Made by a program: the position numbers and the translations under genes. DNA of 64,000 nt from Phialocephala subalpina (Eukaryota; Ascomycota; Leotiomycetes; Helotiales; Mollisiaceae), in contig FJOG01000063.1 in the NCBI GenBank assembly GCA_900073065.1, positions 1,603 to 65,602 on the forward strand, read 5' to 3'. Of the stretch, positions 32,906-45,066 are shown in pieces (position 1 is the first letter of the stretch; each line of letters starts with the position of its first letter). The notes beneath the pieces were generated by a model. The model was not told the origin of the DNA, made no database searches, and saw only the letters and a list, made by a program, of their open reading frames with translations.

Positions 32906-34118
32906 TCAACCACGCACAGGTCGCTTCCCTGCCTTCTTGGATGTCATGAGCTTCATTGCCAGTGGAAAGTATCCTTTGTTGGTGGGCTTTTGTCCAGCTC
33001 TGTTGAGGACAATCGGGTTTCTGCAAACTGGGCAGCACTTTCGTTCTCCGGCGTGGAGGGCTTGGTGGAGGCACTCGGAGCAGAAGAGATGGCCTATGTG
33101 TGATGTTAGAAACCGTCGAAAATTGGATGTTGGTGCAGCGTCTCTGCCCATGAGAACGACTCTGCTTAAGAGAGCGTCTCTGCCTGGAAGGACGTCCCTG
33201 CCCACGAGAGCATCTCTGTAAGGAGAGCCGCAGTACCACGTAGAGCGACTATCGCAAGGACGCTTCGTTTTTGAACAAGTATTTGGGGTGAAAGCGAAAC
33301 GGAAAGTGAAAGAGGAACCTACCACAATGAGTGACTGTTAAATCCGTTGGGTCGTCCATGCAGATGATACACTTGAACTCCGCCAATCTGACCGGCTTTG
33401 TAGCTTCGTTCTGATTTGCCTTCTTGATAGCCTCTGCCTTGTCTCGAGCTTGCTTCTCCTCTAATTCTTTCTGACTGTTCACTTCCACGAGATCTACAAG
33501 GGGAACATCGTCAGGGTTTGCCGGAAGGACAGTCTTGGATGCCTTGCTTGGTCGCTCCTCCCCAGGTGTCCCGGCCCTACGCTTCCTGCTCTGCGCTGGT
33601 CCAGCTCGTGGCGGCGATGACGCGGTCAGATCGATCGTAGGGGACAGTTGGGGGTTACGGGTTGAACGCGCAGAGGTAGAGGAGTGTGTGTTGTGGGTTG
33701 AGCGTGTAGAGGGCGCCATGTCTTGCGGTGGGGGTGTCTCGTCGAAGAGGTCGTCAAAAGAACTTGGCGATGCGTCTTCGATGAAGTAGTGCGACAAAGA
33801 AGGAGATCGTCGTGGATTTGACCGTCGAGCCTGCTGGTTTGAAGGTGGTGGTTGCGGGTTGTCTGAAAGGAAAGGGTCGTCGGAGAAAGAAAGGTGTCGA
33901 GGCGCATCAAGACCAGCGTCTCCAAGGCGTGGCAGATTGTCGACGTTGTTTCGCGGATTTATGGGCGCGAGTGTAAGTAACTCCTCGTCGTCCAGATAAC
34001 CGTCGAAATCGAAGTCATCCAAAACTCCTCCAGGATTGTAATAATCGTCCCATGGAGAGCGATCGTTTGCCGCGTTGTTCTGTGGCGAATCCCAATTCCA
34101 TGCTAGTGAATCGGACAT
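32906..34118 (-). CDS. slx8: RING-finger E3 ligase, Slx8-like (SUMO-targeted)
   Basis: Two exons, 33323-34118 and 32906-33093, joined across a 229-nt intron (GTAGGT...CATAG), give 327 residues. The C3HC4 RING finger spans the junction: C-I-I-C-M-D at the end of exon 1, then C-G-H completed by splicing, F-C-S-E-C, and C-C-P-V-C-R-N-P-I. The long acidic and Ser-rich N-terminus holds I-D-L-T and V-P-L-V-D-L-V-E-V, hydrophobic stretches that look like SUMO-interaction motifs, plus basic R-K-R-R. This combination (N-terminal SIMs, C-terminal RING) is that of Slx8/RNF4 ligases, which ubiquitinate SUMO-modified nuclear proteins during genome maintenance. The symbol is inferred from architecture; another nuclear RING protein is possible. 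It is divergent from MIP1, 309 bases between the starts. Confidence 0.75.
33138..33226. repeat. 18-bp tandem repeat inside the slx8 intron
   Basis: Five imperfect head-to-tail units of 17-18 bp with consensus close to GCGTCTCTGCCCANGAGA fill 33138-33226, entirely inside the 229-nt intron. They explain why this intron is about four times longer than its neighbours. Confidence 0.8.
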
Positions 34119-34427
34119 TTGGGCAAATATATACAGAACTTGGAGTAGGCACAGTACGAGCAATACTCATTCGAGCACAGTCGGTATATAGAATTCACTA
34201 AAAGAATCAACGAGGCAATCCACTGAAGCTCGGTGATGTTGTACGTCTTTGTGGTTGGCAAGGCGGCCGCAATCGATAAGCTACTGACCTTAGGGTCTGA
34301 CAAATTTAGCGGAGGCGCTTTCTTTGCGCTGTGGAGAACGTCACGAACATTCAGACCAAGAGCTTTGTACGATACGAAGGCCGCCGACACGTCGATACCA
34401 TGCTTTATAATTCGAGTGGCAGATAGA
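34119..34427. promoter_or_regulatory. Shared divergent promoter of slx8 and MIP1
   Basis: The 309 bases separate two divergently transcribed genes and must contain both promoters. An open frame runs in from 34233 in phase with MIP1, but its N-terminal part lacks targeting features, so the internal Met at 34428 is preferred. Confidence 0.5.
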
Positions 34428-37400
34428 ATGCTTCTATCACCACGCGCTGGTCGTCCGAGCAGACCATGGGCTAGCTTTGTGAAGCTCGCAAAGCATCGGG
34501 CGCATTACCGTCAGGAGACTCGGAGGACTGGAATACAATGGAGATCTTACGCGACAGAGGCAGCGAGGGAGGAAGATAATGGCGCTGCAGACTCTGGATC
34601 ACTCTCAAGTAAGGCCAAGCTCCATGTCAAATCCATAAATCACGACTGACTCCTTTGTAGGGCCTTCGAAGGCAAGGTATAATGAAGTAGGGGTCCAGCA
34701 ACTAAGTAGCCATGTCCACTCCCAAATCTTCCCTGATAATGTCCCACCACCTCCCCCAGAGCTCGTAGAGCTATCAAAGGACCATCTACGAAGGCATGAG
34801 CTACTTGGCAAGAATACAGACAATAGCGAACCCATCTCATTTGACCTACCGGAGCTCCAAGGAAGCACTCTGGACGAACATTTCTACAAGCTCGGTGCTG
34901 AAGCTGCGGAACCATACCTCTCGAAAGCGAAGCAATTCACGAGATCAAACGCTCCTCCCAAACCGAGAAAGTGGGTCCGCAGAAGTGGCTGGACCAAATA
35001 CTACCCAGATGGGAGAACAGAGGCAGTCGATGCGCCACAAGAGGATATGTTGTGTTTTGATACGGAGGTCATGTGGAAGGAGAGTTCATTTGCTGTCATG
35101 GCCTGTGCTGTCAGTCCTACGAATTGGTATGCGTGGTTGTCCCCATGGCTGCTAGGAGAATCGGAGAATGACCGACATTTAATTCCTCTGGGAGATCCAA
35201 CCCAGCCTCGGATCATTGTCGGTCACAACATTGGATACGACCGAGCCAGAATCGCTGAAGAGTACGACATTCAACAATCGAAGAACAGCTTCTTGGATAC
35301 AATGTCTCTGCATGTGGCGGTCAATGGGATGTGCTCTCGTCAACGACCGACCTGGATGAAGCATCGGAAGAATCGAGAACTACGAGACAAGATTGCTGGA
35401 GAGACAGATAATGCCGAGCTGGCAACTTTGCTTGGGAATAAAGCGCTGACAGATGAGGAGGAAGAGTTATGGGTTGGTCGAAGTTCCGTCAACTCATTAC
35501 GGGATGTGGCAAAATTTCATCTCAATGTCTCACTCGACAAGGCACAACGAGATCAATTTGGCGAGCTCGACAGAAGTGGTGTGGTTTCAAAACTTGACGA
35601 ACTTTTGGATTATTGTGCTGCCGACGTGGATGTCACTCACCGAGTGTACAAAATCGTCTTCAACAATTTCCTCGAGACATGTCCGCACCCTGTGAGCTTT
35701 GCTGCTTTACGACATCTTTCTTCGGTCATCCTTCCGGTAGATAAATCATGGGAATCGTATATTGCGAATGCTGAGGCAACATATCGAAAGTTGTCTGATG
35801 GAGTGCAAGAGAGACTTATTAGTCTCACGGAAAAGGCATTGGAAATCAAGGGAGAAGAGGAAAAGTGGATCCATGATCCTTGGCTTCGACAGCTGGACTG
35901 GTCTGGTCAAGAGATCAAAATGGTGAAAGGAAAAAAGAAGAATGACCCACCGAGGCCAGCAGCAAGGCAGAAGATGCCAGGTATGCCTCAGTGGTACAAA
36001 GATTTGTTCGTGAAAAAGGACGGCCCAATCGGTCTTTCAGTCCGAACTCGCATTGCACCACTGTTGTTACGTTTGGCATGGGATGGTCACCCACTAGTCT
36101 GGTCTGACAAATATGGCTGGACTTTCCGAGTACCTCTCGCAGAGGCTCACAAGTACAAAGAGAAGTCCATGCAGGAATGCACTGCTTTTGAAGAGAAGGA
36201 CCTCACATTGCACAATGACAGGAGCGGAGTATACTTCAAAATCCCCCACAAGGATGGGCCGACTGCACGTTGTGCGAACCCGATGGCGAAGAGCTACATG
36301 CCGTACTTTGAGAAGGGGATACTTTCATCTGAATTCGCTTATGCCAAGGAAGCATTAGAGATGAATGCTTCGTGCTCTTATTGGATCAGTGCGAGAGATA
36401 GAATCATGTCTCAGATGGTTGTGTACGAAAGCGACGGCGCCAAAGGACCAGGCATTCAATCATCGCCCACTGAAACAGGTTACATTCTTCCTCAAGTCAT
36501 TCCTATGGGTACCGTCACGCGCAGAGCTGTCGAGAACACTTGGCTCACAGCCAGCAACGCCAAGAAGAATCGCGTGGGATCGGAGTTGAAATCAATGGTG
36601 AGAGCACCTCCGGGATACTGCTTTGTCGGTGCAGATGTCGATTCCGAGGAACTTTGGATTGCAAGTCTCATTGGTGATGCACAATTCAAGCTACACGGAG
36701 GGAACGCCGTTGGCTTCATGACGCTAGAGGGAACCAAAGCAGCGGGGACGGATCTGCATTCACGAACAGCTTCCATCCTAGGCATTACCAGAAATGACGC
36801 CAAGGTCTTCAACTATGGTCGCATTTACGGTGCGGGTCTGAAGTTTGCTTCGACTCTTCTGAGGCAATTCAACCCCTCATTGTCGGAAGCCGAGACAACT
36901 CAAGTTGCCTCCAACTTGTACAAAGCGACTAAAGGTGCGAAGACGAACAGAAAGACTCTCCACAAGAAACCTTTCTGGCGAGGTGGCACCGAGAGCTTTG
37001 TCTTCAACAAACTCGAAGAATTCGCTGATCAAGAACGACCTCGAACACCAGTTCTCGGTGCTGGCATCACCGAAGCCCTAATGAGTCGATTCGTCAACCA
37101 AAGCGGATTCATGACTTCCAGGATTAATTGGGCCATTCAATCATCTGGTGTTGATTATCTACATCTTATTATCATCGCCATGGATTACCTCATTAGACGT
37201 TTCAACATTGACGCTCGATTGGCGATCACTGTACACGACGAGATCAGGTATCTGGTGAGAAATGAAGACAAGTATAGAGCTGCAATGGCTTTGCAAATCT
37301 CCAATGTCTGGACTCGAGCGATGTTCGCACAGCAAGTTGGCATCAACGACTTGCCCCAATCCTGCGCCTACTTTTCGGCGGTCGACATCGACCACGTGCT

Positions 37401-37908
37401 TCGAAAAGAGGTCGACATGGACTGCATCACACCCTCTCACCTAGAGAAGATCCCTCACGGCGAATCTCTCGACATCACGACTCTCCTCTTCAAACCATCT
37501 TCTCGCCTCGACCTCTCCATCATCCCCAATGAGCCCATCGATCTCTCCTCCATCACCTACGCTCCACGCATACCCGTCATGGAAACTCTCTCCTCCAACA
37601 CTAATATCAACTTCCTGAGAGCCCAAATCACAGCCAACGATCAAGAGCTCCGTGAGATCCTCAAGGACCAACGCAAGCTCACCGAAGGCGAAGCTCCACC
37701 TAAGAAGCGTGCCACAACGACCAAGAACCGCAAAGTTCTGCCGTACGAAGCTCACCCTCAACTCATGGAAGAGCCAGTCCTGGTTTCCTCTGACTTCTTG
37801 TCACGTGACAATAAGTTCAAGAATGGGTTCCAAACTGGCGGAGCCAAGAATTGGGGATGGGAAAGACATGCCGCCATGTCGAGGGCTAGACCTACTCCGA
37901 GATGGTAG
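34428..37908 (+). CDS. MIP1: Mitochondrial DNA polymerase gamma (family A)
   Basis: Exons 34428-34608 and 34661-37908 (52-nt intron, GTAAGG...GACTGAC...TAG) give 1,142 residues. The start at 34428 yields an Arg-rich, acid-poor leader ending near R-S-Y-A-T, typical of a mitochondrial presequence. Exonuclease motifs: I F-D-T-E (about 193-196), II V-G-H-N-I-G-Y-D-R-A and III Y-C-A-A-D-V-D-V-T-H. Polymerase motifs: A G-A-D-V-D-S-E-E-L-W (about 716), B R-N-D-A-K-V-F-N-Y-G-R-I-Y-G (about 770) and C I-T-V-H-D-E-I (about 915), with the metal-binding Asp residues intact. The enzyme replicates and proofreads mtDNA. The C-terminal extension beyond motif C is a feature of fungal Mip1. No lesions. Confidence 0.96.
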
Positions 37909-38695
37909 GGTAATTCGATTCGTATTAATACCTTTTTATTTGTATATGTGGTACGATGCGACGGCTGGCTGGCGAGGATGTATGTTCCTTTTGTTACTGT
38001 TGTAAGATGTGTATGATTCTTGTATCCTGTTGGTTATTCGGTTTCAGGTACGGCGAAGAAGTGGTGATTCGGTTGCATGCATGATCTCGGCGCTTGAGTG
38101 GGAAGGTTGTATTTGGTGTAAAAGCTGTGGATATTTACACTGTGTATTCGAGGGCGATGACTATATTGTCGAGAAATGAAGATATCAACCCAAGCCAGTA
38201 GTCCACGTAGTCGCCATGTTCAGAAGTCTGTCCGAGGGCCTGACGATTTGCTAGCCGTTAACCACAACTCTTGGTAACGAAAAAGTCCCAAAGTATTTGG
38301 GGTTTTCAGGCAGGAAATTATTGAGAGTCGTTTGCGACGTGTAACATTTTCTATAAGCAGCTTCATAGTAGAACGCTAGCTATCCTGTCTAAGGCTCTCA
38401 GGAACCAGGACATACTTCCAAAACGGCGATGAGAAGGCACGTGTTTGGCACGTGAAGGCTGGACTGTGCCGCTGCCGCGCCTGTAGTATGAGGTTTTGCA
38501 CGAGTGTGCATAAACCCTGGTCATTTCATCGATGACAATGTTTTCTCTTCATATTTCGTCCCAGCACCACCTTCTTGAGAATTTCGCAGAGCACTGCATT
38601 GCACAACGCCTAAGCACCGTCCTACGCTGGTGTAGTTCTGTCGTCCAATATTTTGGAGAAAATTGCGTCTCCATCTGCAGCCTCGCCCAGCCAAC
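37909..38695. other. Intergenic region
   Basis: Contains the 3' end of MIP1 and the upstream flank of the zinc-finger regulator. A CACGTG palindrome-like pair (GCACGTGTTTGGCACGTG, near 38438-38455) is notable but its role is unknown. No gene is seen. Confidence 0.4.
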
Positions 38696-41600
38696 ATGGA
38701 TGTCACTTCAGGATATTCGGAGGGAAACGAGGCTCCACGGTCGCAGAATGCTCTCACGATCCCCACCGAAAGCAGCCTTGAACCTAACACTCCAGTAAAG
38801 TACACGCCAGTGACCGGGAGGATAAGCAGAGCAAAGAAGGGAGTTCCAGTGCATACATGCGATATCTGCCGTCCGGTCAAGGTATATGAACTGGAGCTCA
38901 AGATGACCATCAGCTAATGCCCTTCAGACTTTCACGAGAGCTGAGCATTTACGGTAGGTATCTCCGGCCCCAAGGTGTCAGAGTATCAACTCACGTCTCG
39001 TCGTAGCCGCCACCAACTCTCACATCAGAAGCCAGCATACCCATGTACGTTTGAGGAGTGCGAGAGAGCATTTCATCGACCGGATCTACTAGCTCGCCAT
39101 TTACACCGACAGTGAGTTATTGCTGGAACCGGTAAGCCACAAACTGACTGCTAGCAGTGAAACCCAGGGAGAGAAAGCCTACAAGGCGGGTGACCCACGA
39201 TCGCGAGCCAGTTCGAGTGCTAGCGAGAGCCGTACGCCGTCCTTGAAAGTCGAAATGCCGTCTTTCAACTTCAGCAACGAGAATTCTATCACAGCATCTT
39301 CGTACAGCACGATCACCAGTAGCTTCAAGGCGGTCAATTTTCAAGCGTCCTTAGGGAGCACACAACCCGAATTCGCTCCCAAGGCAGACACCGTCGAGCT
39401 TGTCGATGCATATCCAGATGAAATGAACTACACGACCACCCCGCAGTTGCCATTGCTCAGAATTCCGGAGGATAATTGGATTCCTGGGCTTTCCTATAAC
39501 AATTCACCGTGGTGTTCTTCCTCTTCGTCTAGTGGTGGGAGTACATTTACCACGTCCTCAAGTAGCACCCATTCCTCTGGCAGACCATACATCAGAACTC
39601 GGTTATCGTCTGTTGCTGCAATGTCAGATTCAAAAGGTCACGGTCGCAGCGTGACTTTGCCACCTGAAGTGGATACTGCTCCCAAGTCAAAACGACCTAT
39701 CTCCAATCTCTTCTTTACCCCTAACGTGTCAAGCGATGTCCCGATGACTAGTATCGAAGCGCCAGAAAGACTGCCTAGTATCGCCCAGCTTCTCTTGACA
39801 ACGCCGATAAGCACTGACAACGATCGGGGCAAACTGTCAGACAGCATCTTGGTGGATAACAAGAAAGAAGTTCTGAAAGAAACGTCGAATAACACTCCAA
39901 ATGGCGTGACTTCTGCTCGAGAGCATGACTCTCAAGACACCAGCCAATGTCATGTGGTATGTGGCGCCGTGCACAGCACTGGAGGTAATTGAATCGTTCC
40001 TCGCAGCATTAGCCTGCACCTTTCCGGGGATTTCGCTGACTTCCAATAGGGTGTTGGACGTGCTTGCTCTTCGGTCGGCGTTGTGGTAAACAGGAGCCGA
40101 GTTGTTACACCTGTGAGCGCCTTGAACTCGACTGCGATTATGTTCTACCAAGCTGGTGGTACGACGCGAATCTAAAACAGGATCAAAAATCAAAAATCAA
40201 TCGCTTCATTCTTACCAACAAGGCAAGTCAGGCTAAGAAAGATCTGGAATCATATTCGAGCGAGAGGTCCCGGCCAGTTTCGATGACGGTTAAAGCTCCT
40301 GTCCAGACAATCACATCTCTAGCTACGAACAAGTGAGTCTAATTTAGGATTGTTCATATCAAATTCAATGTTACTAACGTAATCAGTGCTCAAAACCATC
40401 CTACCTTGAAAGTAGATTGCAGTACTCGCCACGCAAAAAGTCCAGTATCAGATTTTTCTACAACCAGTGATCCATCAGCAGGATTCGAGACAGATTCGAG
40501 CACATCGGGAGAGGAAACTGACTGGGGCGGTGATGATGCTATGCCCAATGTAACTGATATCCTCGATTCGCTATGCCACCAGGCGCAATCGGATCTAGTC
40601 AGCGAGGGGGGAAATCTCGAATGCTCGGTTCTGAGTCCGTTGAAACGAGCGTTGGTAGAACGGCTGATGCGAGACTTCTGGACCATCTTCAGTCAAGAGT
40701 GGTCGAAAGGTATCCGAAAATGTGCTGGGACTCCTTCCGCCCCGCCATCAGCTTCCACCCCTCATGCTTCAACCTCGGGATCGCGACTATCGCAAAACAC
40801 AATTTCTGCGCAGAAACGACGTATAGACAACTCCGAAGACTCTCCTGAAGATGGCAACGAAGACCTTAAACGGCACAGAAGAAGCAACACGCTACCAGCA
40901 GACCCAGAAGACTCACTGAAATTTGCTTGTCCTTACCGGAAGCACGCTCCGAGAAAGTATAACCACTTCGCTCGAGAGTGGCGCTCCTGTGCTCTGACAT
41001 CCTTTTCAAGCGTGGCGCGCGTCAAGTAAGTCGTCGGCACGATAGTCCGCTCAAGGAGTTGTTTACTGACGTTATTCAAGAGGCCACTTGTACCAACGAC
41101 ACAGGATTTTCCAGTGCGAACGGTGCAGTGAGCTATTCAAGGATGAACACAAGCTGAAGGACCATTTCATGGCCGTCAAAACCTGCGATTTGAAACCACC
41201 TATCACTGTCGATGGGATCACTTGCAAACTCGAACGTCAGTTGAGAAGCAGAAAGAAAACCCACAACACACAGACTCAAGAGGACAGATGGAAGGCAATA
41301 TACCGCATCTTGTTTCCACTGGAGATCATACCGAGCCCATGTAAGTCTCCCGATTTTCGTGCCTCCGTGAATGCCGATTTGTATCGGTATCCTAAATTGC
41401 CTAGACTTTGAACCTCTGCACGAAGAGGCAACGGGATCACCCGTAGCAATACAACTGTCAGACTATGAAGATTATTCTCGCCGAGAATTGCCAAGGATAT
41501 TTAAGGGCGCACTGGAAGAAGCTGTCAACCAGGAGGCCGAGCCTATCGCAGAGCGACTGAGGAATCAACTGATCAACATGATCCAAGAGTGTCAAGAGCG

Positions 41601-42135
41601 CGTCTTTTCTACGTATCGATCTCGCATGACTCCGAGCAGGTCGTCGCCTCTTCCTCGTGGTGATACCTATGTCGGAAGACCAAACTCGATTCGAGGTCCA
41701 ATAGGACAGGGCGACGATGTCGACGGCCCAATACTTCCAGACATGGACAGTTTGCTCTCTTTCTTTCAACCGCCGCCCTATCAACACGATGCCATTGGGT
41801 TCATGGATATCTTCGAGTCTCAAGGCCAGAACACAGCATATCAGAATGAGCGATCGGATTCTGGATACGCTAGCAATTTATCAGAGCACCAGAATCAAAG
41901 CTCCACTGCTATCGACAAAAGCGCACCAACGAGATCCAATGTTCAGATATCGGAGTCCCGTGAACATAGTGAAGCCCACCTCCGCCTAGGAGATATTGAT
42001 TCTTCCCAGATGTCTGGGTTTTCCCACCAATTTCTGCCTGAAGACGCGCCTACGACTACTTGTGCAAGTGTGATTGAGAACGACTTGTCCCTAATTCGCG
42101 AACTTGAACCCTTTGATTCTTGGCAGCTACCATAA
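38696..42135 (+). CDS. Transcription factor with C2H2, Zn2Cys6 and C-terminal zinc regions
   Basis: Eight exons: 38696-38881, 38928-38953, 39007-39111, 39158-39984, 40050-40332, 40387-41025, 41081-41340, 41405-42135; all phases agree, giving 1,018 residues. Two C2H2 fingers (residues about 55-106) begin H-T-C-D-I-C and continue P-C-T-F-E-E-C-x12-H-x3-H. After a Ser/Thr-rich linker a Zn2Cys6 cluster lies at about 383-410 with spacing C-x2-C-x6-C-x6-C-x2-C-x6-C. A third region at about 654-720 starts F-A-C-P-Y-R-K-H-A-P-R-K-Y and ends with F-Q-C-E-R-C...H; this block is common in separate fungal proteins. C2H2 plus Zn2Cys6 is known in fungi; adding the third region is unusual. The 26-nt exon 2 completes the first finger. 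Nuclear regulator, targets unknown. Two genes fused by my model is the alternative. Confidence 0.75.
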
Positions 42136-43041
42136 GAGGAGACCTTCGACTGGAACACACATATCTCCTAGGCAACTATGGATGACAAGGATCGAGCCCA
42201 GTTACTTGGACGCATACGCTGATCCCCTCACGGAGATCGGTCAACTGTGTACAGAGCGTGCCCCATAGAGGTCTACGATCCCCACCCTTGCGATGATCCT
42301 CAGAACATCTTTGCTTGCACGTCGCAGCGTCTGCTAAAACGAGGGCAAAAACCACTTAGTGGGGCTATCACGTATAATCATGATCTGGCTACCTTCACGC
42401 CTCGAAGCTTTTTCGGCCTCTGCCTCCTTTCCTTCTCTAACTTAACTTGCAAGTTCTTCTTGCGTATGAGCAGGCAGATGCTGCACTGTCCAGCGAGTGG
42501 CGCTGCACATCTTTTTTCAGCACCCAGCATTGAGAAATTATATTGCTTTAACAAGCTTTTCGCGACCGAGGACATACAGAAACCTACAAATGGAAACCCT
42601 TCCGGAGTTCGAACAACCACTACCTCGGGCGACCCGAACAACAACAGCTTTCTAAGAGACGGGACAGATTTGTAACCGAGCGTTTCTTTAGAGTATTGCG
42701 TGATACTGGGGTGCTGCCAGTATTGGCGCTGTCGTTCGTTACTAGCGACGACCAACGTCATTCCCCACCTCACTTCCCGTTGTTGCATTATCAGTTGATA
42801 TCAAAGCTGTCCCATTTGCCAATTTTTGTATCGTGGTATGCTCTTTCAATGTCGAAGAATTTAGTTCTATTGCGTGCTTGCCGAGTCTTTCACTTTTCAT
42901 GAGGATGTTTTTCTCGTACGAGAAAAAGTGGGGCAGAGAATTTGATACTTGAGATATATGATGATGGCTAAGAACTTGCTTTTGCGCTTTCAACCCGACG
43001 GACTGTGTTATTTGAGCCGATATTCTTAGCCGCAGAAAGTC
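42136..43041. other. Intergenic region
   Basis: About 900 bases between the regulator and the transporter. Overlapping short frames show no motif. It should hold the transporter promoter. Confidence 0.35.
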
Positions 43042-44636
43042 ATGTCTGACATCGACTCTTCCGAGAAGAAAGGTTCCAAGCCGAGAACTGACGCGCTCGC
43101 TACCCCTCCCGACCATGGTACTCCGCAGTACCAAAGCAATGCAGATGGAGCCTTGCAGATGCTTGAAGCTGGCAGTAGCGGTCCCATAGACCTAGAGAAG
43201 AGCAAGCGACTGCTTCGTCGCATCGATCTCTACATTATGCCCCTGATTTGCATGTATATACCTATGGCCCATAATTCTATACCCCGCCACTGACATTCTT
43301 GCAAGAGTATACTTCCTCCAGTATCTGGACAAAATTTCCATCGGCTATGGTAGCGTTATGGGTCTTCGCAAGGACGCCCATCTAACAGGAGATGATTACA
43401 ATTGGGTTTCCAGCATCTTCTTCTTTGGCCAATTGGTATTCGAATTTCCCACTGTTCGTCTCTTGCAGTACTTTCCGTTGGCAAAGTACGTATCCTTCAA
43501 CGTGATCATCTGGGGAGCAATTTTGGCATGTTTGGCTGCTTCCAAGAATTTTGCCGGTCTGATGGTGTGTCGAGCGTTGCTGGGGTGTGCTGAAGCCGCC
43601 ATTGTCCCCGCTTGGGTGGTCTTCACATCGCAGTGGTACCGAAAGGAGGATCAAGCTTTCCGAGTCGGAATCTGGTTCTCGATGTGTGGTTTTGCGCAGA
43701 TGTTCGGTGGTTACGTCGCATATGGGATCGCCACTCATGTCGGAAAGGATCCTCATGCTGCGCTCAAGGGATGGCAAATCGTCTTCCTCTTCCTCGGCCT
43801 ATTCACCAGTTTGATTGGGGTTGTCTTCTTCTTTATCCTTCCGGACTCGCCACTTACAGCTGGGTTTCTGTCGCCAGAAGAGAAAGCTATTCATGCTGAG
43901 CACCTGAGAGGAAACGAACAAGGCATTGGAACCAAGATATTCAAAGAAGGAGCAAGTTTGGGAGGCACTCCGGGATCCGAATACGTGGCTTTACTCATTC
44001 TGGGTGTTCGCTGCCAATATCCCAAACTCGATTGCAACTTCCTTTGGAAACATCCTTGTCACCGGAATGGGCTACTCGTCGACTGAGAGCTTGCTGCTTG
44101 TCACTCCGCTTGGAGCGTATGAAGTGGTCGTCTTAATCGGACTCACCTGGCTAGCCATGAAAACCAACCAACGACTCTGGTGCTGCATCGCAGGTCACAT
44201 CCCGTCCATCATCGGTGCCATCTTGATGGCCACCACCGAAAAAGCGCCAGCTCTCGTTGGCTATTACCTCTCAGGCGGTATCCCAATCGGATGGACGACC
44301 ATCCTTGGACTCACAAGCACGAACATCGCTGGCTCAACCAAGAAAGTCACAGTAGCATGCATCGGCACGATCGCATACACAGTCGGCAACATCATCTCTC
44401 CACACACATTCCAAGTCAAAGATGCACCGAGATATCTTCCGGCTAAGATCTCAATTGTGATTTTGTATTTCTTGATCACGGTGGATTTGTATGCGATCCG
44501 ATGGTTAGCTGTTAGGGAGAATAGGAGGAGGGATAAGAGGAAGGCGGAGTTGGGGGATGCGTGGGTGGTGGAGAAGAACCATGAGTTTTTGGATTTGACG
44601 GATAGGGAGAATTTGGAGTTTAGGTACTCGGTTTAG
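43042..44636 (+). pseudogene. MFS transporter, Dal5/anion:cation symporter type, one frameshift
   Basis: Exon 43042-43253 joins after a 52-nt intron (GTATAT...CACTGAC...CAAG, 43254-43305) to the main exon. The first block D-L-Y-I-M-P-L-I-C is followed by Y-F-L-Q-Y-L-D-K, then R-A-L-L-G-C-A-E-A-A-I-V-P and further membrane helices to about twelve in all, as in fungal Dal5-type permeases that import allantoate, vitamins or other organic anions. In the central loop the frame shifts by one base at the A3 run 43943-43945; before it the sequence reads T-K-I-F-K and directly after it K-E-Q-V-W-E-A-L-R-D-P. Everything else is intact, so this is either a recent break or an assembly error. The substrate cannot be told. 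Confidence 0.8.
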
Positions 44637-45066
44637 ATTGCCCTAGGGTAACGAGTTCATCCACTAAATGAAGGGGGTGCCAGAGCAACTCTGACATTTT
44701 GGAAGGAAGGAACTTGCTTCACCATTGGACAGTTGCTTAGCATGTGGCCAGTGTTAGTATGTTGCAACAAAGAAAGACTCCACGGCTATTGTGAGCTCAA
44801 TTCTGCTCACCATAGGAGGAAACACCCCCTTCTGCGTGTCTGAAAGCCACCTGCAGGTAGTTGGTATAGAAAGGGGTGTCACGTGCAGGATACCGATGCG
44901 GTGACCAAATTCGGGAATGGCGTTGGCGCCATTAGCAGCATCCTCTTGCGACGCGTCGGCGTCTCCCCTTCTCTTCTTGTCAAATTCGCAGCTTCAACTC
45001 TACTAACAGCTTCGCATTTTTATTCATCATTGCTGCGGGATCCGGCCCCTAAGCTGTCGAGAAGCC
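44637..45066. other. Intergenic, no gene seen
   Basis: Flank between the transporter and the second F-box gene copy. No coding signal was recognised. Confidence 0.35.
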
